Source: Antedon bifida (taxonomy: Eukaryota > Echinodermata > Crinoidea > Comatulida > Antedonidae). From it: a stretch of DNA of 64,000 bases. Location of the stretch: NCBI GenBank assembly GCA_963402885.1, contig OY727094.1, positions 250,501 through 314,500 of the forward strand, in the 5' to 3' direction. A model generated the notes under the pieces. The model ran no database searches. It was not told where the DNA came from and saw only the letters and a program-made list of their open reading frames with translations. A program made the position numbers and the translations under genes. Shown in pieces: positions 54,808-64,000 of this stretch (the first letter of the stretch is position 1; each line of letters starts with the position of its first letter).

Positions 54808-57800
54808 ATGACAGGACACAGTGTTTGTTTGAAACCTACTTGTCGACTTTGTGGAATTTCCAGGGCGATTCCTTCAGATCGTTCACCTTATACAAAGGAC
54901 GCGTTCAAGTCTGTAATCAAGTCATGTTTTTGCTTAGATATTGATAATGATGATCCAGAAATCCACCCACCATTTATTTGTTATTCCTGTGTGCAAAAAC
55001 TGAAAAGGTGGAAGAAAGGCCACAGCAAGGACCGCAGTAAAGTGTGCAATATTGTAATTGCAAAATTCAATGATTCTCAATGTGCGTCTTGTATGACTGA
55101 TGGGGAGATTCCTACCAATCTTCACGATTACAGAAAGGAAGCAGAAAAATGTAGCCTTGTCTCTTTGTTTCCACATGAAGATGAATTACTAATAATTAGA
55201 CTTTCACCAACTGGTGATGCTGTCATCAAGTTAACAGTCAACAGTGATTCGACATGGGGAGTTGTCATTGCTGGTGTTGTATTGCAAGCACAGCCTATTC
55301 TAGGAGAAGTCTTTAACAAAAAATTACCATTACATCAGTTCACCAAGCTGTGTGATATATTGAGGAGTGCTAAAATCTGTGCAGGCAATGAAGATTATTT
55401 AGATTTGATAGAGAGACGAAAAGGACCAGAAGGGCAGATTCCTATAAGGATAACACCAAAAGATGTCTATTTATGCAACACCATTAGACATAATGACTGT
55501 GAATTGCTAATTGCTGAGGATCTGAAGCGGTGCGCAGTTTGCCGAATTTATCGTGGGGATTTATCATCAATGCGAAGTGCTTCCTGCAAGGAAAAGTCTT
55601 CACTGACGGTAGCCAACAAGTATTTATCAAATTCTCAACTGCAGAACAAAGCAGCAACATTACAATGTAATTACAGACGGTTGAAAAGAAAGAGTGGTTC
55701 CCTTGAGAATAAAGTTTCCAAGATGTACATGCTAGAAAGCAAATTAATTTCTGAAAATGCAGCTCACTTAATGGAAGACACAATGGAAATGGGAAAACCT
55801 GAAATTGAGAGTTTATTATGTAAATATCCGTCAGCAAAGCTTTTGTGGGAGCAGCAACTGGCATCTATGGGCAAGGGAAAGCAGATGCGTTGGCACCCGG
55901 CAATTTTACGTTGGTGCATTGCTATCCAAAGCAAGTCTCCGTCAGCTTATAATTTAATTCGCGAAAGTGGATTCATGACGCTGCCTCATCCAAACACACT
56001 CCAACCCTACAGCCACTTTGCTGGTGTGACAACTGGTTTTTGCCATGAGATGTTAAGTAGAGTTGTAACAGACCTCAAATTATATGAAGAAGGTAATGAA
56101 TTGCAAAAACATGTTGTGCTATTATTTGATGAAATGAAGATAAAATCAGGATTGGTTTTTTCACAAAGCTCTGGCAAAGTTGTTGGATCAACAGATGTAG
56201 GCAGCTTAGCCAATGAGATGCATTCATTTGAGCGGCGATGTCGAGGTGAAGAAGAAATCCCAGTTGCCTCACATGTTCTGGTGTTGATGATCCGGGGTTT
56301 GTTTTCTAACCTGCATGTTCCAATTGCCTACTATCCAACAACTGGAGCTTCTAGTTGTGATCTGTTCATGGCAATGTGGGAAGCTGTTGAGATGATCGAA
56401 GTAGCTGGGTTTGTAGTTCATGCGATGGTTTCTGATGGTGCCACTCCGAACAGGAAGTTTTACAGACTGCATTCACCATCATCTACCACTTCATCCATTG
56501 TCTTCAAGACATCGCATCAGGGAGACCCAGATCGCAGTGTTTTTTTCTACAGTGATGTGCCGCATCTAATAAAGACGCTTCGAAACAATGTAGAGAACTC
56601 TGGCTACAATAACAAGACACGGAATCTTCATGTAAGTACTGTATGATCATACACCACATTGAAAATACCAATTTCATTATAGCATGTTGAAAATGATATT
56701 TACTTATTTCTAAATCTAAAAATGTTCTTCATTTAAAGTATAACAAACAAGACATCAAGTGGAGTCATTTTCTTGACACCTATGAATGGGATGTGAAATT
56801 GCAGAACACATGTCCAGGGCTGAGGATGCTCCACAAGTTGACGCATGAACACCTCCACCTTACTCCATCATTGAGAATGCGGGTATACTTGGCTGCACAG
56901 GTAATTACTTGCAAGTTTTGTGTTCAGCCCTTGTTCTTTTGCAAACAATTCTGTAATTTAATTTTTCATGAATGTTTTTTATTTTCTTCATATTTTCAGG
57001 TGTTAAGCAATTCGACAGCAAATGCAATGGAGATTATGGATCGACATGACATGACATCCACTATCAAATTTGTTAGAATGGTAGACCAATTTTTTGATTG
57101 CCTTAATGTCTCTAGTTTTTTCCAAGGCAAACGATCCAGAAAACCAGCTATGGAGCCATACAGGACAAAAGATGACTGGCGTTTTAAGGTACATTTTTTT
57201 TAAATAGAAAATTTAAAAAAAATTGAACATGGGACATGATTGGGCTTATTATTGTTTTTGTTCAATTTCAATTAGCATTTGGATATACATTGAGAAATAT
57301 CTATAATTTTTGTATTAATCGAAGGAATAATTGCCACTATTTTTTGTTCTGATGTTTTTAAGTGGTTGCAAGATGACTTCCTGGGTTTCTTTAAAGAATG
57401 GCAAGACGAGGTGAATGCGCTTGAAGATGTAGAGAAGAGTGTAAAAAAGAGGATGTTATTAAGCACCGCAACACTTGATGGACTTGAGATAACAAGCAAG
57501 TACATTTCGTTTTTTTTTTACAGCTGACTTTGTTTAATAATTAATCAAAAGTTCTGACATCACAAGAGTGACAAAGTATATTAAAAATGAATTAATAATA
57601 AGTATATTAATTTTTATTCTTTGCCATCAACAGTTAATTCGTTTGTAGAGTTGACTAAAAAACTACTGGACCTGCCAGGGGTAGAGTGTGTTCTAAGTGC
57701 GAAGTATAATCAAGATCCGTTGGAACAGTACTTCAGTAAACAGAGAGGATGTGGTGGAAGTAACACAAACCCAACATCAATGCAGTTTGGCCACAATATG

Positions 57801-57923
57801 CATGCACTGTATGTAGCTGCGAACTGTTCCAAGGCATCCAGGAGAGGCAACTGCCGCAGCCAAATTGTTGACCAAACTATTGATGACTCACCTCTTCAAA
57901 GGAAGAAGACACCAAATGCATAA
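54808..57923 (+). CDS. P-element/THAP9-type transposase
   Basis: Exons 54808-56631, 56739-56900, 57000-57188, 57363-57495 and 57634-57923 join to 865 aa. The N-terminus has a zinc finger of treble-clef/ZAD style (CRLC at 12-15, CYSC at 58-61) where THAP9 has a THAP domain. The RNase H-like catalytic part follows: MRWHPAILRWCIAIQSKSPSAY, VVLLFDEM (Asp ~441), VSDGATPNRKFY (Asp ~543), FFYSDVPHLIKTLRNN. The C-terminal block QDPLEQYFSKQRGCGGSNTN is the conserved DPLE.F / NP signature of P transposases. Unlike relatives it ends ~50 residues later, without the usual YIAGFV-type segment. Intron 4 is GC-AG (CAA|GCAAGT): the nearby GT site would create an immediate stop. Confidence 0.92.
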
Positions 57924-58049
57924 ATGATATTTATGATCAGCAAACTTTTTCAAACCAAACGGTTCTTTTCAGAACCAACCAAAATACAATTGAGATTTAA
58001 TTTAGCTATTGTCGTTATTTATTTCATCACACACACAAAATAGTATATA

Positions 58050-59903
58050 TTACAACAATTCTTTTCTGAGAGATTTTTCACCCTTTTTTGAAACTTTGCC
58101 GCTTTCCTTCTTTAAATTCAAGTATACCTTGAGGAATGCATTAGCTCTGATTTTCAACCAGTATCTAACTACAATTTGTAATAATTGAGCAGAAGCATTG
58201 TCACCTAGTGTATCTCTGGTTATTCTGCACCAGAAAGTTTGAACATTCTCCTTATTGATAATACGGTCATACAAATCAGCCAGATAGTTACTATTTAACA
58301 TCGTATTAAGTTTATTTGTAGCTAAATGCTGCCTTGTTTCTATTTCAACGCTTCTAAAAAACAGATATACATCATCATCAACAACAAACAAACCTGATCT
58401 ATTTTGTTTGTCGATCCATTCTTTGGAATAGTCGTAGAAGGAATGGGTTACGTTGGTACTACACACTTGCCACTTAGTGAGCACATCACAGTAGGCTCTG
58501 GCAGTACTACTTTTACCCTTTCGAAATCTTTTCACAAGCGCATAAGGCACATAACCGGCAACGTACCGAATTATCTTTTCTGTGTGAACATCCAACTGTG
58601 GGATGTCAGTTACCGTTTCCTCATGTGGCAAATCTATTTTATGCTTATCATTTAGAATTAACCTTAACATTGTACGTTGCAAAAATAGGTTCAGTGTTTT
58701 TACATGCTGCCCATCAGAGTTGACATTTAGCTCCTTTAACAGGGTGACCCACCTTCCCAAACTTGTACACATGTGTTGGTGAAATGCCCGGCACATCATC
58801 TCATCAGCTTCTGGTTTCATTTTCTTTGTGTTTCCTGATGTTATTACCTTCCAAAGTAATTTTGTACTGTCTTCCCAAAATGTTTTTATAATGACTGTAT
58901 TTGAGTGCTTCTGCAGATCATTTGCCAATTTTTTCACTTGACGAGCTATTGGATACAAGTCATTGCTGTATACTGGATCGTTCGCTAACATGGTAAAAGC
59001 AGCATCAACGTATTCATTAACCCTGCTGACAGCTTCATCTTCACTAAACTTATTGGAGGGTCGGTTGATGCCTGAAAATACAGAAAAGAAAGATTATTGA
59101 GCATACAACAGTTTTAATAAATGATGAGAATGCATTTAATATAGTAAAGATGAAATGTTCAAAATAAAATGTTATCATTCGTTCAAAATCCTTACTCTTT
59201 TTCCTTGATTGGTTTTTGGCTGGGTTTGTTGACACTTCCTTCTTCTGATGGGTTGCGGTAATAGTAGTTGGATGTAGGCCTACACTAACATCCATACCTA
59301 AATAGCATAATAAAATTGAAAATTAACTCATGTTGTCCTATAAGAATGAAAAATAATAATTTATCTAAAAAATACAGACTAATACTAATGGTTTGAGGTC
59401 TTGACAAGGTCATAGATGAGTTGGTTGCATCAGATGATAATCGTGCCTTCATAATTAATATAATAATATGAATGATGCATTATTGATGATTGTGCAATAA
59501 AATTAATGATATATTAGGCCTAGGCCTCCTATAGGGGGAAATCCATGGATGGATAGATTATAGGGCCTAGCCTAGCTAGACCTATCAATAAATCGGGCGG
59601 CTAATTTTTGGCGTACAGAAAGAAAAACTACAAAAATACTACCTAGCCTAGAGAGGACGAACGAATTCAGAATTATCGTTGTTACAATCAACCCGGTCGT
59701 GTAGACAGCCTAGAGTGGGCCGGGGCAGACGAGGCCTCTTTAAAAGAGAAGAGGTTCAGGTAACTAGGCCTAGCTACTAAACTTAAATGCAATGCCTAGT
59801 TTTAACCTAGCATACCATTTTCCAGGTCTTCATGTTCGCTGGCAAACTTCAATTCCTCGAGAATTCCGGGTTCCAATTCGTCCTCCAATTCATAAAAATC
59901 CAT
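58050..59903 (-). CDS. Second gene of the P-type element, 403 aa
   Basis: Exons 59903-59816, 59297-59196 and 59071-58050 join in frame. The protein starts with an acidic segment (MDFYELEDELEPGILEELKF), then a short Lys/Thr-rich linker, then a ~310-residue helical domain. At about residue 230 it contains EKIIRYVAGYVPYALVKRFR, which resembles the IVYIAGFV..KLKKK segment at the C-terminus of P and THAP9 transposases (family knowledge). No metal-binding triad or zinc finger is evident. It converges on the transposase and lies wholly between the terminal repeats, so it belongs to the element. A role as a separate C-terminal transposase subunit is my inference. Confidence 0.85.
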
Positions 59904-60148
59904 AATGATAAATAAAACGCGTAAACAAAATGTATCGAGTGTGGTATAATTATTCTTCTGCTGTGTGTATGGTCGCCGCGTGTGTAGATCAGCATCAACA
60001 ACGAGTCTCGCTTGATGACGCGTCACATGAAAGCAATGGATATGCGCATGCTCAAATCTAACAAGCGACAGATCAACGGCAATTAAATGTTACGTAACAG
60101 TCAGATAATCCAATTAGCGGCGGGGTGGCCTATTCGTTTGATGTATTC
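59904..60148. promoter_or_regulatory. 5' region of the second P-element gene
   Basis: About 245 bp between its start codon and the right terminal repeat; must hold its promoter. Contains TAATCCAATTA at ~60105, also present near the left end, and CpG-rich words. Confidence 0.5.
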
Positions 60149-60182
60149 TCGATGTTACTCCTTCCTAACTTATTTCTCCATG
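60149..60182 (-). repeat. P-type terminal inverted repeat, right
   Basis: Perfect inverse of the left repeat. Its first codons fuse in frame to the interrupted protease exon and bring in a TAA stop at 60172-60170. Confidence 0.95.
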
Positions 60183-63100
60183 CCAAAACTAACAATTCCA
60201 AACTGCACCCAGTGTTCATCACGCTCATCGTTAGCAAGTACTTTTTTAGAAATTGGCCCCCCGGAATCCCCTTTACATGTAGTATTTCCTTGTCCACCTA
60301 TGCAAAACATATTGTTTGTAAAAGAATAAATTGTCCCAGCTATATTGTCTTTACAATCTCGGTCCTTTCTAACTTTTGAATATATTTGTTGTAGATTATC
60401 TGGCTTGTAATCTCCTTTATCTATGTCTTGTACTTTTGTGTTACCCCATCCAGTTGATACCATTATGTCATTAGGTTTTAGGTTATCTGTTAAAACAAAA
60501 ATGGGGGTTTACAGTTTGTTGAATAGCCTGATGCAATTTGGTTAATGTTTAAATATAGATTGCTTTTTTTACAAAAATAATTTCAACAATTAGTTACGAT
60601 ACGCTTTAACCTTATTTGGTAATTGTTGTTTCGTATTCGATTGCCCTGAATTGATGAATGTAACATTCGATTTCTAAATTTTTTTTTTATTAAATGTAAA
60701 CAATAATTCAGATCTCAAAAACTGTGTAATAGCGTACGAGAATTGGATGATGTTTTCTTACACCGCTCGACTTTACTTACCTCCTCTCGTGACGTTTGGC
60801 AAACAAGCCGGTTGAATGTAGACACTGAATTCTATAGGTTCTTGGAGTTTAAGTAATGCTATATCACTATCGAATTTGCTTGTAGTGTCATAGTTTTCAT
60901 GTGTTATTACCTGCTCTACAGTCACTTGTCGTGTATACTCTTTGTTATCAAATCTATTTGTATAACCTATGATGCAGAATATAATAAATTGAAATTTTAT
61001 GACGATCCATCTAACGCGGTTTAAACAATTTAAAGTTTTGGCAGTTTTTTTATTCAGATTATAATAACATTTGAGATCTCCCCGAAGAAATTATATTTCC
61101 CAGAACTGCGCGTTATAGCCTAGACCTAGCCTATACATGCCTCAGCGAAGTATAGGCCTAAACGACGCGCACACATCGCATGCAATAAAATTGCATTGTG
61201 GTATTGACATCATTTTTAACCATTTCCAGTAATTTGTACGTAGGCGCATTACCAAGGATCCTTATCATAATCCCAATTATATAGATTGATGGAGGTTTAA
61301 TTATTTTCACACTAGGCCTACTGCTCTACTGAAAGTGTTAATTAAGTGTGGAGTTGTTTTTTTTCTGAGAAGAAGCATAACCTAGGAGTGGTGATAGAAC
61401 AAAGAAAAGTCATTTATAAACAGCATGCCCCGAAGAGAGAGGGAACATACGTACCCAAACCAACGAGTATGTGCTTGTACCATTCGTTCGAATCTAGATC
61501 CTTAAAGTCTTTGTGGTTACGAAAACAATGTGCTGCTGTTAATATCCACTCTCTGTCTATGATACTAGCACCACAAAAAAGACTACCATCGGGCTGTAAA
61601 GTAAACCGTAAAACAACTTAAAATGCTATTTGCTGTTACTGGGATCACAATAATGATGACCTTCGTCGGAATTTATAATATCACCACATTTATACTATAA
61701 CGCCAACTCTTTGTTTTTGTGGTGAGTGGTGTAAACTACCACTTTTCATTCATTATTACAAATACATATTAAATGTTAGTTATTTTCTTGAATTTAGGCT
61801 ACTTAAAATTACAGTAAATAAAAAGTAAAGTCCATATATAATAATAGTGTTTACATTATTATAGTGTAGTAGTAGTATATAGAACGCACAACCTTTGTTG
61901 GTCGTCTCAATAAAAAAAGGTTGCTGTTGTACACAAAACAATAAAAACCATAATAATATTTATTATGGTTTTTATGAAAAAACCATAATAATATTTATTA
62001 TAGTCTTTATTTAAAATATAATCGCAACTTACTATAGGCTTGCTGTTTACATCGAATTGTAATTTCCATAACATTGCTTGCCATGGCCACGCCCCTTCAA
62101 TTGCCTTCCAGCCTCCAGATACTCTGCCCCGCTGACTGCTTTCTTGTGTGTCGCCTGCTATACCGCATATGCTATAGTCTAGCATAAAGGCAATCATTGT
62201 TGGAAAGTTAAGCCCTGTCTACACTATCAAACTTTATGTGACAACAAAATGTGATGTGCCCATATATATGGACATGATGATGTCATATCATTACCATATT
62301 TGAGCATATCACTACCATATTGGCTGCTGTTTTTATTTTACGGGTAATTTGAATCATCTGAACTGTCACTTGGTCCATCGCGCGTACATACGTACTGTGT
62401 CCTTGTAGTAACCAAAATATTTTTATTTATCATCCAATTTTTATTTTTAATAATCACTCTCGTTTCTACTAGCTATGAAACGACAGAACCGTTAATGTTT
62501 CTTAGTTGTATTAAGTTAACTAAGAATAGACCTACATACCTGGCTTGTTTTCCCCAGTAATTTCATCAGCGAGCCTTCCAAGGGAATTATGGTCAGCTAG
62601 AATGAATATGTGTTCACCAGGTAGATCTGTTGATGCTATGCCAAGCAGCTCGTCATTCTCTTTCTTATGCCTGACACCAATGACGTAGATTTCAACGCCG
62701 TCATCCTTCAGTAGTTCAGCAGCCTTAATAGGGTCTCCGCCACTATTAGACGCACCTATATTTCGATTATTTGTAATTAATATTTTTCTCTTACTGAAAA
62801 TAATGACAATGCTGTGGGTATCAGTGGCTGGTCTTTGGCGCGAATTCAAAGAAACAATAAATTGTCATATTTACCATCGGAGAGAAGAAATACAACTCGT
62901 TTTGGGGGAGGGATTCTTGATGAAGCTCTTTCATCCTCGTCTCGAAATCTTGATTTAGCAATTGAAATCATGTTAGTACGAATAAAATTCAATGCAGCAG
63001 CTGTATCTGTCCCACCATCTGTGTTGAAATAGAAACGATTATATTTTGGTATGAAAGTCAATTAAGCCAATATTAAGTCGAATTCACGCAATAACAAACA

Positions 63101-63954
63101 AGTTTGCTTGAGTTTTCAAACTAAACTAGCAAACTTTGGAAAACATTTCTTGACAAACTTGGAGTTTAGAAACTAAAGTTTGCTAATAATAGACTTCTGC
63201 AAACTCTTGTTTTCTGCAGTTTGTCAACAGGTCTCACTAGCAAACTTTGGAAAACATTTTCCAAACTAATTTGGCCAGTGCAGACTATAAGCTTTACTAT
63301 GCTCGGAATGTTGTTGCTAATCTGTTAGATAATAATTTTAAAAAAATGTATTTCAGATTAACATTTTGTTTAACGTAAAGTTGACATTACCTTCTTTATA
63401 TTCAAATCTATCAAATTCACCAAGAACGTCTTCCTTGCTTGTAGATGTTACATGGAAATAATTATCTTGCTCTATTTTATTGGTGTACATAAGACCGGCG
63501 TACCAAGGCCCCTTTCTTCCTCCAGAGACACCTGTCTGAAATGATATGTAGATTTGCACATACTTGATTTAAAACTATATATAATATTGCACGTTTTTCC
63601 TATTATGAATGCAAAATGTTGTTTTCTCCTTTCTTTCCCACCTTGATACATTGTTGTTATAATGTATTGCTTGTTGTGCCTTGTGTAATATTAATTGCAG
63701 ATAATGTCCCTATTTTTTACTTACTTTTCGAACTAAAGCTTTTGCAAATTCAACGGCGTGATCAAAGTTTGGTTTTCGTATGCTACCGGATGCGTCGATC
63801 GCTATGTAGATTTCCAATCGCCCGCCGTAACTCAAATCAATAGTTCGTCCTCTAGAATCACCGTCACTACTAATTGCAGTGTCTTCGTGAAACTTGTCAA
63901 GTGTTTTTCCAAAATATTGCGCAATACTTTCAGGATCATCGTAGTCTCTGGGGC
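60170..63954 (-). CDS. Complement factor B/C2-like VWA–serine protease, truncated by transposon (5' end outside window)
   Basis: Exons 63954-63725, 63535-63391, 63018-62875, 62755-62540, 62178-62033, 61593-61455, 60966-60781 and 60486-60170; more exons (probably the CCP/sushi repeats) must lie beyond 64000. The VWA domain has an intact MIDAS (DASGSI, GGTDTA, LLSDG). The trypsin-like domain has LTAAHC, DIALLKL and KGDSGGP, so the His-Asp-Ser triad is complete. Domain order matches factor B/C2, which forms the C3 convertase. Unlike vertebrate factor B, the protease domain starts with a canonical activation site (RGRVSGGWKAIEGAWPWQ). The last exon breaks at VSFG, runs three codons (MEK, after a Gly codon) into the P-type element and stops. 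The lost 36 residues lie at 53735-53632. Confidence 0.88.
60183..60189. repeat. Target site duplication, right
   Basis: CCAAAAC, identical to 53729-53735. Confidence 0.93.
61943..62015. repeat. AT-rich palindrome, partly duplicated
   Basis: AAAACCATAATAATATTTAT followed by its inverse ATTATGGTTTT forms a perfect palindrome; the left half is then repeated once (~61979-62001). Intron of the protease gene. Confidence 0.8.
62211..62320. mobile_element. MITE copy, 3'-truncated
   Basis: AGCCCTGTCTACACTATCAAAC and the family core up to ATCACTACCATATT, then unrelated DNA. Intron of the factor B-like gene. Confidence 0.85.
63100..63290. repeat. Repeat-rich intron segment, possible small MITE
   Basis: CTAGCAAACTTTGGAAAACA occurs twice in direct orientation (~63126 and ~63238), with many inverted CAAACTT/AAGTTTG words around. 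Boundaries are not clear. Confidence 0.45.
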
Positions 63955-64000
63955 CTAAAATGAAAAGATTAAATTATGCATGCATTGTCAATATGCTACT

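Larger units (their letters stand above)
53736..60182. mobile_element. Complete P-superfamily DNA transposon with two convergent genes
   Basis: 6447 bp. The termini are 34-bp perfect inverted repeats starting CATGGAGAAATAAG (53736-53769 and 60149-60182). Drosophila P termini start CATGATGAAATAAC, 11 of 14 identical. A 7-bp duplication CCAAAAC flanks it. Inside, a five-exon P/THAP9-type transposase (+) and a three-exon second gene (-) point toward each other with ~126 bp between stop codons. Both coding regions are open, so the copy looks structurally intact and young. It lies in the last exon of a complement factor B-like gene. Confidence 0.93.

Noticed and set aside
57363..57500. Use of the GT donor at 57501 (AGCAA|GTACAT) in the transposase
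   Set aside because: It would create a stop immediately after the junction; the GC donor restores the conserved join.
60170..60463. Treating the protease as simply ending at MEK*
   Set aside because: The stop lies in the transposon terminal repeat, and the natural C-terminal coding continuation is found intact at the other end of the element.

Overview
This is invertebrate animal nuclear DNA. Every gene is split by short GT-AG introns, coding density is low, and the introns and gaps are full of transposon-derived repeats and GGCCTA/CTAG-rich low-complexity tracts. The gene content (SANBR, AIP, NUP88, a complement factor B-like VWA/serine protease) and repeat style suggest an invertebrate deuterostome such as an echinoderm or hemichordate. 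That placement is an inference, not a proven assignment. Gene models below were built by hand from splice sites, reading-frame continuity and family knowledge. The multi-exon models close in frame and reach the usual family lengths, except where noted.

Layout, left half (2.3-35.4 kb): a compact block of conserved housekeeping genes. AIP (+) converges on NUP88 (-). An uncharacterised conserved gene (+) and GLE1 (+) follow. GLE1 converges on DPH1 (-). DPH1 is divergent from SNRPD3 (+) with about 360 bp between them. SNRPD3 converges on SANBR (-, 22 coding exons). NUP88 and GLE1 both act at the cytoplasmic face of the nuclear pore in mRNA export and lie about 3 kb apart. Introns carry about eleven copies of one MITE family, several other hairpin elements, tRNA-derived SINE relics and minisatellites. 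One minisatellite duplicates a SANBR splice donor. A tandem duplication has rewritten the C-terminus of DPH1.

Middle (35.4-53.6 kb): a repeat-rich region. It holds a 5'-truncated LINE with an intact 944-codon ORF, a ~6 kb non-autonomous element with ~190 bp inverted repeats and SINE-like internal modules, a ~2.1 kb element bounded by inverted arrays of a 16-bp unit, a small rhodanese-domain gene, and about 30 near-identical copies of a 55-bp satellite.

Right (53.6-64 kb): the most interesting region. A complete P-superfamily DNA transposon (53736-60182) has 34-bp perfect terminal inverted repeats that resemble the Drosophila P termini and a perfect 7-bp target duplication. It carries two convergent intact genes: an 865-aa P/THAP9-type transposase with an N-terminal zinc finger, and a 403-aa second protein. 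The second protein contains a motif normally found at the C-terminus of P transposases. The element sits inside the last coding exon of the factor B-like protease, cutting off its last ~36 codons, which survive on the far side.
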